NCBI RefSeq assembly: GCF_017255015.1 | Contig: NZ_JAFKCS010000010.1 | Coordinates: 537 to 64,536 of the forward strand | Origin: Bowmanella yangjiangensis | Lineage (GTDB): Bacteria > Pseudomonadota > Gammaproteobacteria > Enterobacterales > Alteromonadaceae | Length of the DNA stretch: 64,000 bases | Reading direction: 5' to 3' | In this document: positions 27,068 to 33,847 of the stretch, piece by piece | How positions within the stretch are numbered: position 1 is the stretch's first letter | Layout of the letters: every line of letters begins with the position of its first letter | Program-made: the position numbers and the translations under genes | Notes under the pieces: generated by a model | What the model saw: the letters and a program-made list of their open reading frames with translations, nothing else | Told to the model about the DNA's origin: nothing | Databases searched by the model: none

Positions 27068-27838
27068 ATGAATGTGCCGATTAAACCTAGATCCACCAAA
27101 GCGAGCGAGACCATGGGCTTTCGCTACGGTGACGAGCAGATTACGTTTAAGCGAGTCAAGCGCCCGCAAGCCACTGGCAAAGTATTGATCAAGGTGTATC
27201 CCGATTGCCGGGTAGTCGCATCCGCTCCCGAAGACGCTGACAGCGAAGCGATTCTATGGGCGGTTAAAAAGCGTGGCCGGTGGATATACGAGCAATTAAG
27301 GGATTTTCGCAAACAGCTTGAGTTTACCTCTCCACGTCAATACATCAGCGGCGAGAGCCATTACTATCTAGGGAAACAGTATCTGCTGAAAGTGATTGAG
27401 GCACCTGAGCAGGTTCAAGGCGTAAAATTGCTACGTGGCAAACTGGAGGTATCAGTAAGAGCGAAGTCCACCGAAAAGGTGAAAGCACTGCTGACGGATT
27501 GGTACAAAGCTCGCGCTAAAGAAATTTTTGCCAAGCGCCTTGATGCCATGCTGGAGCAAGCCCTTTGGGTAGAAGAACGACCACAGCTGCGCATACTGAC
27601 CATGCAAACCCAATGGGGGAGCTGTTCACCTAACGGTCGCATCACCCTCAACCCTTACTTGGTCAAAGCTCACCGCGACTGTATTGACTATGTGATTTTG
27701 CATGAGCTTTGTCACATTGCCGAGCATAACCATAGTGAGCGGTTTTATAGGCTAATGAACCAGGTAATGCCAAAGTGGGAAAAGACCAAAGAAAGGCTGG
27801 ATTCGATGGCATTTGCCCTTCTGCCAGATGCCTTTTAG
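27068..27838 (+). CDS. YgjP/M48-type metal-dependent hydrolase
   Basis: 256 aa from the ATG at 27068; a TTG at 27050 that overlaps the hsdR stop is an alternative. The C-terminal half has the zinc motif HELCHIAEHNHSERFY (HExxH plus a distal histidine), preceded by QTQWGSCSPNGRITLNPYL, the signature of the YgjP-like (DUF45) family. These small peptidases are a common last gene of type I restriction operons. Their role there is not established. It is in the same direction as hsdR with at most a few bases between them, so it is probably co-transcribed. Confidence 0.8.
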   Translation: MNVPIKPRSTKASETMGFRYGDEQITFKRVKRPQATGKVLIKVYPDCRVVASAPEDADSEAILWAVKKRGRWIYEQLRDFRKQLEFTSPRQYISGESHYYLGKQYLLKVIEAPEQVQGVKLLRGKLEVSVRAKSTEKVKALLTDWYKARAKEIFAKRLDAMLEQALWVEERPQLRILTMQTQWGSCSPNGRITLNPYLVKAHRDCIDYVILHELCHIAEHNHSERFYRLMNQVMPKWEKTKERLDSMAFALLPDAF

Positions 27839-27886
27839 CCAGACAGCATATAAGTAGAGTAGGGTGGTTGTTTATAAGGACCAATT

Positions 27887-28057
27887 ATGAATAAATGGCT
27901 TATTGGCTCTGTTTTCCTCATCCTCGGATTCATACTCGGCTACTGGTATCAGGATTCCAGCAGCACCTACCACGCTGAAGAACTCATAGGTAAAGAAGTT
28001 GCCTTGCTGGAGAGCAGCAAAGCCATTGACCGTATCGCTTTTGATATACATACTTAA
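27887..28057 (+). CDS. Small single-pass membrane protein
   Basis: 56 aa starting MNKWLIGSVFLILGFILGYW, one clear transmembrane helix, followed by a short polar tail. AAGGA lies about 8 bp before the ATG. It sits between the restriction island and the toxin-antitoxin pair. No family recognised. Confidence 0.5.
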   Translation: MNKWLIGSVFLILGFILGYWYQDSSSTYHAEELIGKEVALLESSKAIDRIAFDIHT

Positions 28058-28084
28058 GTGAACGAGGATAAACCAGAGGTGGAA

Positions 28085-28375
28085 ATGGCACAAACATCAA
28101 TGCTGCACGTTCGTATCGATAGCCAGTTGAAAGCAGATGCAACAGAAAAATTGGCCAATGTGGGTCTGACCTTGTCAGATGCTGTGCGCATATTACTCAC
28201 TCGGGTAAGCAAAGAAGGGGGATTACCGGCTGGCCTGACCGTTGATCCTGATGCACATGATGCGTGGTTTAAAGCCAAAGTTCAGGAAGCACTATCCAGC
28301 AATCAGGCGGATGTGCCACATAATCAGGTTGTTAACGACTTACAAGCGCTAGTTAACAGGAAACGCCGTGCCTAA
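28085..28375 (+). CDS. RelB/DinJ-family antitoxin
   Basis: 96 aa. A ribbon-helix-helix N terminus (SMLHVRIDSQLKADATEKL, then LTLSDAVRILLTRV) is typical of RelB/DinJ antitoxins, which dimerise on their own promoter and neutralise the partner. The start at 28085 is chosen because GAGGTGG precedes it and the domain begins at once; an earlier GTG would add nine polar residues. The last codons overlap the toxin start. Confidence 0.85.
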   Translation: MAQTSMLHVRIDSQLKADATEKLANVGLTLSDAVRILLTRVSKEGGLPAGLTVDPDAHDAWFKAKVQEALSSNQADVPHNQVVNDLQALVNRKRRA

Positions 28376-28655
28376 AATTGCATGGTCCAAATTAGCCCAC
28401 GCTGATTTGAGTGCAATTGTTGAGTACATTTCTGAGGATAATCCCGACGCAGCGCAAAGCCTTATTAACGATATTGTCGGAAAAGTAGAGAAGTTACCCT
28501 CATTTCCACAAATGGGCAGAACTGGCCGGGTTGCAAATACCCGGGAATTAGTTGCCCAGGCAAATTACATCGTAGTTTATCAATGCACACCCGAGTTGAT
28601 CCGGATTCTCCGTATCCTACATGCCGCACGTCAGTGGCCACCTTTGGACGAATAG
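28368..28655 (+). CDS. RelE/ParE-family toxin
   Basis: 95 aa with GTG start, overlapping the antitoxin gene by 8 bp. The fold is readable as SKLAHADLSAIVEYI, NPDAAQSLINDI, LPSFPQMGRTGRV, and a C-terminal strand LIRILRILHAARQWP that matches ParE-type toxins. ParE poisons gyrase and RelE cleaves mRNA; the shape fits ParE better, but the target is an inference. The pair may stabilise this terminus-proximal island. Confidence 0.87.
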   Translation: MPKIAWSKLAHADLSAIVEYISEDNPDAAQSLINDIVGKVEKLPSFPQMGRTGRVANTRELVAQANYIVVYQCTPELIRILRILHAARQWPPLDE

Positions 28656-28670
28656 TGTGGCGGCAAAAGC

Positions 28671-28682
28671 GTGACATGTCAC
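28671..28682. promoter_or_regulatory. matS-like palindrome 1 (GTGACATGTCAC)
   Basis: A perfect 12-bp palindrome. The known matS site bound by MatP is GTGAC-RNY-GTCAC, 13 bp; here the same two half-sites are separated by two bases. It lies 87 bp before the start of a MatP-like gene. Confidence 0.6.
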
Positions 28683-28741
28683 AACCACGCTATTGCAACC
28701 AACCAACAACTCGAATAGAGTGGGGTGCATGCATTTTATTT

Positions 28742-28753
28742 GTGACAGGTCAC
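28742..28753. promoter_or_regulatory. matS-like palindrome 2 (GTGACAGGTCAC)
   Basis: The same half-sites with a two-base centre, 71 bp after the first copy and ending 4 bp before the predicted start codon of the MatP-like gene. The position fits autoregulation or a terminus-macrodomain site. Confidence 0.6.
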
Positions 28754-28757
28754 GAAA

Positions 28758-29375
28758 TTGAGTTCAAAACAAAACACATCAAATTCATCCACCCAGGATG
28801 CCAACCAGGCACTCTGGCAGAATTTTGTGCAAAGCGGGTTAATTGAAAAAGCCATTAAGCCGTTAGATATGATTGAGCCGGATAGCGTATTGCCGGATTT
28901 TACTCAGCTTAATGCTAGCGAGGCCATGCAGTTACTGAAGCACAGCATAGTGGCGGATTGCTATAAGCGCCTAAATGCCAAATGGCGTAAGTATAAGCAG
29001 CGCCATTTAAGCAATCTCACCAGCTTAACCATTAAGGCCGAAACCCTGGACAGGCTTAGAGCCTTTGCGGCGAAGGCGGGGCTAGACGGGGATAACTACG
29101 ACCTTGTGCTCGAATACCTGTTAGACCCTGAAGAAGATCTGGAGAGCGCCAAACAAGCGGTGGCCGAACTACCGAGCGGATTAAACACCCAGGACCAGGG
29201 CCAGTTGCTGCAAACCAAACTCAAACTAAGACCAAGCAGCCAACGTTACTTTCACAGTCAGTTAGAGCATGCTTTTGGCCATGGCTGGCTGGCCTGTAAA
29301 GCCGCAAAACAGCGTAGCGATAAACACCGCGACCAGGCCTGTGAAGACTTTATGCAGAACATCAAAGTCCAGTAA
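28758..29375 (+). CDS. MatP-like ribbon-helix-helix DNA-binding protein next to dif
   Basis: 205 aa. The middle (about residues 75-130) resembles MatP, the terminus-macrodomain organiser: a basic helix LNAKWRKYKQRHLSNL, then strand SLTIKAETLDRLRAFAAKAG, then helix NYDLVLEYLL, which together form a ribbon-helix-helix. In MatP the same order is RKRHF, a short strand, LAGLAQRRG and a second helix. MatP is about 150 aa, so this is longer at both ends. Three GTGAC-NN-GTCAC palindromes and a dif site nearby support the call. An in-frame stop at 28743 limits the start to the TTG at 28758 or later. No ribosome site is clear. Identity is inferred. Confidence 0.6.
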   Translation: MSSKQNTSNSSTQDANQALWQNFVQSGLIEKAIKPLDMIEPDSVLPDFTQLNASEAMQLLKHSIVADCYKRLNAKWRKYKQRHLSNLTSLTIKAETLDRLRAFAAKAGLDGDNYDLVLEYLLDPEEDLESAKQAVAELPSGLNTQDQGQLLQTKLKLRPSSQRYFHSQLEHAFGHGWLACKAAKQRSDKHRDQACEDFMQNIKVQ

Positions 29376-29401
29376 TAGCAGCAAATATTCCATCCAAATA
29401 G

Positions 29402-29419
29402 CTGGCCACGGATGGCCAG
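29402..29419 (+). terminator. Hairpin after the MatP-like gene
   Basis: Perfect stem CTGGCCA/TGGCCAG with loop cgga, about 25 bp after the stop codon. A short T-rich stretch follows. Confidence 0.5.
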
Positions 29420-29727
29420 TTTGCATTAGCTAAACTAACGCAAGTTTATATCAAACCATCAGACTTAAGGCTCGAAATAGAGCAAATCCTAACAACGCGC
29501 TGTGGTGAAATCTGCAGGGCAATGTGCCAACCAAACGTACACAGATTTCACGTAGCGACGCCTAAATAAATCCCACCAATTGGTAGCCAATCTAGCAGGC
29601 CATCTGCAGCAATCCTTATCCATAAACCTGCATAAGCAAACAAACAAGAACACCCAAATATCCGAAGAGGGCAAAAAACGAAGTAAACACCTGCATAAAA
29701 GAGAGGCCATATTTAGCAATAAATATC
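29420..29727. other. Gene-poor stretch left of the prophage with a phage-like scar
   Basis: About 300 bp with no convincing full gene. It includes a fragment reading VHRFHVATPK (from 29522) that matches RFHVAT inside the prophage gene at 31717; the DNA repeat is listed separately. It may be what remains of an earlier, related element integrated at the same dif. Confidence 0.4.
29542..29561 (+). repeat. 20-bp repeat shared with the prophage interior (copy 1, outside)
   Basis: The sequence matches 31824-31843 at 19 of 20 positions. It lies outside the left attachment site, so it is not part of the present element. Confidence 0.6.
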
Positions 29728-29755
29728 ATTTAACATAATATACAGTGTACTTGAG
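29728..29755. other. Left attachment site: dif XerD arm and central region
   Basis: ATTTAACATAATATACA (29728-29744) is identical to the XerD-binding arm plus the 6-bp central region of Escherichia coli dif read on the opposite strand. The following 11 bp (gtgtacttgag) match the XerC arm poorly. It is repeated directly at 42561, as expected when a circular element integrates at dif by XerCD. Confidence 0.85.
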
Positions 29756-29830
29756 CTATCCCCCCGCAGGTCAGGCGGGGCGGGGGATTCACTGGTTTAT
29801 ATAGGTCAGAATGACCCTAGAAACGATTAA

Positions 29831-30100
29831 TTAGTGAGCGTAGTTAGACCAGAATGAAATTAAAGTTTCGTCGTTATGGCGTTCGGCCCTTTCAATGTGC
29901 ATGGAAGCCACGACTGTCAAGGGATTGAGGTCTAAAAGCTCTGCAATCTCAATTGCAACCTTGTCATCCAAAGTTGTGCCTTGGCAGCGATACTTGCTTA
30001 CAGCACCCCTAGTTAAACCTAATTTCTTAGCAAGCGCATAGTCGGAAGGCAGGCCATATGCGGCTTTGACCTGTTCTAGCAGTTCAATGGTTTTCAACAT
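29831..30100 (-). CDS. Cro/C1-type phage repressor
   Basis: 89 aa. Residues about 5-60 form a helix-turn-helix of the Cro/C1 type (YALAKKLGLTRGAVSKYRCQG), followed by a short tail. The ATG at 30100 is preceded by GGAG; a TTG five codons upstream is less likely. It is the only leftward gene at this end and faces the early rightward genes across 249 bp, the layout of a lysogeny switch. Confidence 0.8.
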   Translation of the reverse strand: MLKTIELLEQVKAAYGLPSDYALAKKLGLTRGAVSKYRCQGTTLDDKVAIEIAELLDLNPLTVVASMHIERAERHNDETLISFWSNYAH

Positions 30101-30276
30101 TTCGCAACACTCCAAATTACTCGCCTACTAAGAATAATTAATGCGTCAACGCCCTGCAACGTATTCAGGGGGTAGACATGTATCATGGTAGTAGACTAGT
30201 CTGATTTGGCCCTGAACGATCACTGAATTACTCGCAGCACTTCAAGCGATCATCAGGGCAACTTCTGTAAGTTATC

Positions 30277-30338
30277 AGCTTGTCCCAGGTGGCATCTGTC
30301 CGCACAGTGCCGATGGATGCCACCACCTAAGACAAGCT
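30277..30338 (+). repeat. Long imperfect inverted repeat in the early leader
   Basis: The arms AGCTTGTC-NN-AGGTGG...CATC (30277-30296) and its complement (30316-30338) could fold into a stem of about 18 bp with a loop of 19 bases. It lies just before the first rightward gene, in the region between the repressor and early genes, and may be an RNA leader or a site used in replication. Confidence 0.55.
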
Positions 30339-30349
30339 CAGGGGACAAC

Positions 30350-30565
30350 ATGAACACTTATCAAGTTTTACACGAGAACCAGGAGAGGCCGGTTGTCGCT
30401 GAGTCACTAAGGGCGGCAGCACAGAGCGTGCTGCCAACCGGGTTTGACGCCGTACAGGTCGGCCCAGGAGCGTTTGCTGCTGTGGTAGTTGAACGTGAAT
30501 TAGAAGGCTGGCCCAGCCGTGAGCGAGGCTACTTTGCAGCAGTGGTACAGGGAGGCCGCGCATGA
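30350..30565 (+). CDS. Small early prophage protein
   Basis: 71 aa, beginning MNTYQVLHENQERPVV, with GGGGA upstream of the ATG. It is soluble, with alternating polar and hydrophobic residues, and no known domain was recognised. It overlaps the next gene by 4 bp (ATGA-type coupling), so the two are co-expressed. Confidence 0.55.
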   Translation: MNTYQVLHENQERPVVAESLRAAAQSVLPTGFDAVQVGPGAFAAVVVERELEGWPSRERGYFAAVVQGGRA

Positions 30566-30750
30566 AACATCAGATCACCTTTGACACAAAAGAAATTGAA
30601 ATTTCCTACGCCTCCGTTGATGCCATGCACCGAAACATGGCCGCTTTAGTTGAACAGTTCAAAATCAGGAAACAGAGACCGCCACAAATGTTCCTGCACG
30701 AGCTTTCCATCCTGGAAACCCTACTAGCCAAGTTTAATTCCCGCTTATAG
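30562..30750 (+). CDS. Small early prophage protein
   Basis: 62 aa, beginning MKHQITFDTKEIEISY; an amphipathic helical C terminus (LHELSILETLLAKF). It is coupled to the preceding gene, and its stop lies inside the stem of a terminator. Function unknown. Confidence 0.55.
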   Translation: MKHQITFDTKEIEISYASVDAMHRNMAALVEQFKIRKQRPPQMFLHELSILETLLAKFNSRL

Positions 30751-30758
30751 CGGGTTTT
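30740..30758 (+). terminator. Rho-independent terminator of the early unit
   Basis: Stem CCCGC/GCGGG with loop TTATA followed by TTTT. It overlaps the stop codon of the preceding gene. Confidence 0.7.
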
Positions 30759-31010
30759 GTCAATGGTCGGTGGGGTTTTAATAGTTTCTTCTGTCGGCCA
30801 TTGCCAAAGCTCGTTAAAGCATCCAGCTAACAAAAAGCCCTGACGTTTGGATCAAGATGCCTTTGGGCGTTGGGGGTTAACTGGGGAAGGCTGCGGAGGC
30901 AGCAAGCCGGTACAAGGGATAGCGCCAAACAGTCCGGCACGGTACGAAGCAATAGAGAGCGGCGGGTTTCGGGAGTCGCGCCCCGGACAAACCACAGTGG
31001 GTTAGGAGGA

Positions 31011-31088
31011 ATGCCGGCACCACGTAAAAAACGCCGTGTAAGTGGTTCAACGCGCCTTTATTCGGGGGAGCCGTTGGTGTGGGGGTAG
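31011..31088 (+). CDS. Possible 25-residue basic peptide within the structured region
   Basis: An AGGAGG sequence directly precedes an ATG for a short basic peptide starting MPAPRKKRRVSGS and ending VWG. The spacing to the ATG is too short for an ideal ribosome site. It may be fortuitous, or a small regulatory peptide. Confidence 0.2.
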   Translation: MPAPRKKRRVSGSTRLYSGEPLVWG

Positions 31089-31276
31089 GCCTTAGCCTAT
31101 TTCGAATAGTCCCCTGTGCAATGCCCAAGGTCGACAAGACGAACGACGCGAGAGAGTACCTCGCTAGTGCGCCCTTTCAAGGTGAGAGCTGAAAGCTTAG
31201 CGCATTAGTGAACAATGTTAAAGCACCGGCTGTGCTGAGCATTGGGGCAGTGAGCCGACCATGGCCGCAGAGTCCT

Positions 31277-31301
31277 AAACCGCAAGAGATTGCGGTTTTT
31301 T
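31277..31301 (+). terminator. Strong rho-independent terminator
   Basis: 8-bp stem AACCGCAA/TTGCGGTT, loop gaga, then a T-run. It ends the candidate structured RNA; on the other strand the T-run is shorter. Confidence 0.8.
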
Positions 31302-31716
31302 AAGGGAGCGTGGTTAGGGGCTTGCTGCGCCCAAGCGCAGCAAGAGAAGGTAAAAAAGCCTTTAGCCTTATCCCGTCAGGGATTAGCGGAGGCAAAGCCG
31401 ACAGCCTTTTACTAGCGCGGAATATTAGCGCCGCTGCAAGCGGCAGCATTAACGGCGCCCGAAGGGCGGAAAAAGAAAAAACAAGCGAGAAATACAATGC
31501 TTGTTGCTCTGGGCCTGTGAGTAAACGGGAATTAGGGAACGACTGTGGGCAATGGCTGTGGTCAGCTCTGCTGTCCATAGACTTGTCCATAGGTAGTGAC
31601 CGGCCCATAGGGCAATTCCTGTTTTCCACAGGTCGGTATCTGGCCGATAGGCCATTTTTTGGTCCTTTTTTAAAACTCGCCGTGATGGCGATATGGTCCG
31701 AATCAAGGAACCCTAC
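31302..31716. other. Gene-free structured stretch, possible replication origin
   Basis: 415 bp without a credible gene. A perfect 10-bp hairpin CTTGCTGCGC/GCGCAGCAAG is at 31321-31344, and more GC hairpins follow to 31480. TGTCCATAG occurs twice (31572 and 31584), CCCATAG again at 31604, and TTTTCCACA, one base from a DnaA box, at 31622. Repeats plus a DnaA-like box suggest an origin, but this is inference. Confidence 0.35.
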
Positions 31717-31980
31717 ATGATTGAACTATCCAATCAGGCGGCTTGTTGTGATAACACCCGCCAACCCTTTCAAAAGGCGCGCTTCTACGTGCGCCGTTCC
31801 TGGCTACCACCGCCAAAGCCGCGCAGATTTCACGTAGCAACGCATATTTCTAACCGGCCAAAGGAACCACATGAAAACAAACCATCAGATAGCCGCCGAC
31901 GTTGGCTATCGGCTCAAAGAGTGGCGATTAAGACGGCAGCACTATACCGGCCAGTTATGCCGCCAGGAGGATGTCGCTAA
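31717..31980 (+). CDS. Possible small prophage protein with an RFHVAT segment
   Basis: 87 aa, beginning MIELSNQAACCDNTRQPFQK, with FYVRRSWLPPPKPRRFHVAT in the middle. The RFHVAT-coding DNA is repeated outside the element at 29542, which supports a conserved coding segment. The C-terminal third overlaps the next gene in another frame and looks unlike protein, so the true end or the call itself is uncertain. Confidence 0.4.
   Translation: MIELSNQAACCDNTRQPFQKARFYVRRSWLPPPKPRRFHVATHISNRPKEPHENKPSDSRRRWLSAQRVAIKTAALYRPVMPPGGCR
31824..31843 (+). repeat. 20-bp repeat shared with the left flank (copy 2, inside)
   Basis: Differs from 29542-29561 at one position. It encodes part of RFHVAT in the gene at 31717. 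Confidence 0.6.
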
Positions 31981-32170
31981 GGCTGTCGGCATTGCCCAAG
32001 CGACTTATTCCAGAATCGAGTCTGGCAAAGCCCTAATGAACCTGGGGCAGATGCTTGATCTGTGCGAATACTTCGATGGCGATGTGTGGCAACTGCTGGA
32101 TGCCGGGGGCTCTATCAGGGGATACCTGAGCCACAGAAAAGAACAGAAAAAACTTAACCAACAAGGATAA
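31871..32170 (+). CDS. XRE-family helix-turn-helix protein
   Basis: 99 aa. The N-terminal helix YRLKEWRLRRQ is followed by a classic helix-turn-helix, CRQEDVAKAVGIAQATYSRIESGK, and LMNLGQMLDLCEYFDGDVWQLL, as in XRE/Cro regulators. It is the first gene of the late block and could switch on or off the structural genes. Downstream spacing is 4 bp to the next gene. Confidence 0.8.
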   Translation: MKTNHQIAADVGYRLKEWRLRRQHYTGQLCRQEDVAKAVGIAQATYSRIESGKALMNLGQMLDLCEYFDGDVWQLLDAGGSIRGYLSHRKEQKKLNQQG

Positions 32171-32174
32171 AACC

Positions 32175-32366
32175 ATGTTTCTAACAGTCGAGAGACTCTC
32201 AGCCATGTTTAACAAAATTATGGAGCGCATTATTGCCCGGCAGAACGCCCGCATTCAGCGCGAAGCCGAAGCCCTTAGCGCCGCCCAAACCGCGCTTAAA
32301 TCCGCACAGATGGAACGTGATCGGGCCATCAGAGCCAAGCACAAGCTAACGGCGATGTTTGAGTAA
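32175..32366 (+). CDS. Small coiled-coil prophage protein
   Basis: 63 aa: MFLTVERLSAMFNKI followed by a long charged helix rich in Ala, Glu and Arg that should form a coiled coil. AAGGA lies 7 bp before the ATG. The stop overlaps the next ATG (TAATG). Function unknown. Confidence 0.55.
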   Translation: MFLTVERLSAMFNKIMERIIARQNARIQREAEALSAAQTALKSAQMERDRAIRAKHKLTAMFE

Positions 32367-32710
32367 TGCAAATTGTTAAAGCGGTAACGATGCTAAAGGT
32401 TAAGCGCCTGACCAAACTGTTGAAGATGATAGAGGCCAGGCACTATGAACTACAGGAACTGCTGAGTAAAAGCCACGTTAATTCAGTGCTAAAGCCAGGA
32501 AAGCACGGCATTACTCAGGAGATGATTGATAGAAAGCCAATGGAGCTAACAGTTAGGGGTAGGAGGAAGGCAAGGCAGCTGCACCGACTGACAAAAATAC
32601 TGGAACAGCGGCAGGCAGAGCTATTAACCATGCTTAACAAAAGCTGGATAGAAGAGCCATCAGTCTGGAATGAAGAAACTAAACAAATGGAGCGGAGAAG
32701 TACCAAATGA
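32366..32710 (+). CDS. Small basic helical prophage protein
   Basis: 114 aa, strongly basic. Two similar halves each contain a leucine-rich helix (VKRLTKLLKMIEARHYELQ and ARQLHRLTKILEQRQAEL), so it may have arisen by internal duplication. It could bind nucleic acid. It overlaps both neighbours by a few bases within the late operon. Confidence 0.55.
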   Translation: MQIVKAVTMLKVKRLTKLLKMIEARHYELQELLSKSHVNSVLKPGKHGITQEMIDRKPMELTVRGRRKARQLHRLTKILEQRQAELLTMLNKSWIEEPSVWNEETKQMERRSTK

Positions 32711-32874
32711 CACTCAAGCAAAAAGCCCACGCACTTACCCAGGAGATTACCGAGCTACGCCTGAAAGCGGCCAAGTGCGCCTTGCCCTGGAAAGCGGTTG
32801 ATCTGGTCGCCGCTGCCGCCGAAAAACAAGACCAGTTAAACCGTCTGTTAGTGGAGGCCTTACCCAATGAATAA
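32707..32874 (+). CDS. Small helical prophage protein
   Basis: 55 aa, beginning MTLKQKAHALTQEITELRLK. It is amphipathic and helical with no membrane segment. It overlaps the preceding stop by 4 bp and the following start by 8 bp. Function unknown. Confidence 0.55.
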   Translation: MTLKQKAHALTQEITELRLKAAKCALPWKAVDLVAAAAEKQDQLNRLLVEALPNE

Positions 32875-33298
32875 CATAGCCGGTCAGATTGTCTGTGAAT
32901 GCGGCCATGTAGCCGAGATACGGTTACGGCGCAACGGCCAGCGCCTGCCGTTTAAAGCCTGCAAGCATTGCGGCGTCCAGCAAGGCAAAGCGCCGGTAAG
33001 GGCGCGTTGGCTGGCAGAGATGCAACCCAGCATTGGTACCTATGGCGAAAAAGCATCAGGAACCAGCACCAGCGCGGAATCTGAGCCGGTACCAACTTTA
33101 AGTGAAGTTAAAGATCAGGTTAAAACCGATTGGGTACCACCCGCCGAGCTGGCCCCCGAAAACGCCGAGCCAAAACCCGCGCCAGACCAGGAAACACCGG
33201 ATAAAGATAAAAAGTCCGGCAAAGGCTGGCTTGTCGGCTTAGGCGTCTTGGGCCTTGGCGTGCTCGCCGCCCTAGGTTTTGCCCGTACCACCTCCTAA
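32867..33298 (+). CDS. Zinc-ribbon protein with C-terminal membrane anchor
   Basis: 143 aa. The N terminus has CxC...CxxC (VCECGHVAEI and KACKHCGVQ), a zinc ribbon. A Pro/Glu-rich linker follows (about 65-120), then a glycine-rich transmembrane helix (GWLVGLGVLGLGVLAALGF). The shape, a soluble head on a flexible linker with a C-terminal helix, suits a protein of the internal virion membrane. It lies upstream of the ATPase gene. Confidence 0.65.
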   Translation: MNNIAGQIVCECGHVAEIRLRRNGQRLPFKACKHCGVQQGKAPVRARWLAEMQPSIGTYGEKASGTSTSAESEPVPTLSEVKDQVKTDWVPPAELAPENAEPKPAPDQETPDKDKKSGKGWLVGLGVLGLGVLAALGFARTTS

Positions 33299-33316
33299 CA
33301 CCAGGAATAACACCGA

Positions 33317-33847
33317 ATGCAGCAAGAACAGCAGTTAGAAAGCCAAGATGAAACCCTGATTAACCAGGATAAAGTTGAAGTTAAAACCGAGCCGGTACCA
33401 GAGCCGCCCGAAAACCAGCCGCCACAGGTCGAAAATAAAGATTTTGACCAAATGGTAAATGCGGCCCTGGAAACTAAGGACGATGTTAAAAAGGCCGAGC
33501 AGGAAGAAAAGACCGCGCTGGCCGCCAAGCTTACCGAAGATGAAGCAGCAGAATTCGCTATCCAGGGATTAGATGCAGTGGTCGCTTGGGTAGAAGACCA
33601 AACCGGCACCCAGACCGAGTTGCCCAAAGTGGCCGTAATGGCCTATGCGTCCCTGGTCACGCCTTGCATCATGAAACATGGGCCGACTATCAAGCGCCTA
33701 ATGAGTAAGACCCGCGAGATACCCGAAGACAGCTATTTAGTTGAAGTCATGGCCGTGGGCGGCGTGGCAGCGGTCGGGATTCCGCTATGGCTCCAGCTTC
33801 GCAAGGCCAGACAGCAGCAAGGGAACACAGATGGCAATCAACGCTAG
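33317..33847 (+). CDS. Acidic prophage membrane protein
   Basis: 176 aa. An acidic, proline-rich N-terminal half is followed by a helical region and a C-terminal hydrophobic segment (VEVMAVGGVAAVGIPLWLQL). It is probably a minor virion membrane protein or an assembly factor. It overlaps the ATPase gene by 17 bp. Confidence 0.6.
   Translation: MQQEQQLESQDETLINQDKVEVKTEPVPEPPENQPPQVENKDFDQMVNAALETKDDVKKAEQEEKTALAAKLTEDEAAEFAIQGLDAVVAWVEDQTGTQTELPKVAVMAYASLVTPCIMKHGPTIKRLMSKTREIPEDSYLVEVMAVGGVAAVGIPLWLQLRKARQQQGNTDGNQR

Larger units (their letters stand above)
30860..31301 (+). ncRNA. Candidate large structured RNA of the prophage
   Basis: About 440 bp of GC-rich sequence with no long reading frame that looks like a gene, ending in a near-ideal terminator (AACCGCAA-gaga-TTGCGGTT plus T-run, 31277-31301). 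Upstream a terminator at 30740 isolates it. The sequence is rich in short complementary blocks. It does not match signatures I know for tmRNA, RNase P, SRP, group I or group II introns. The 5' end is not defined. It could be a regulatory RNA, a replication primer or a packaging RNA; all are inference. Confidence 0.4.

Noticed and set aside
28583-28846. Open frame overlapping the ParE-type toxin end and the MatP-like start
   Set aside because: It is a different frame through two better supported genes and has no protein-like features.
31300-31706. Open frames on both strands across the region left of 31717
   Set aside because: Their translations are low-complexity or biased, with no conserved motif. 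They arise from GC-rich palindromic DNA.
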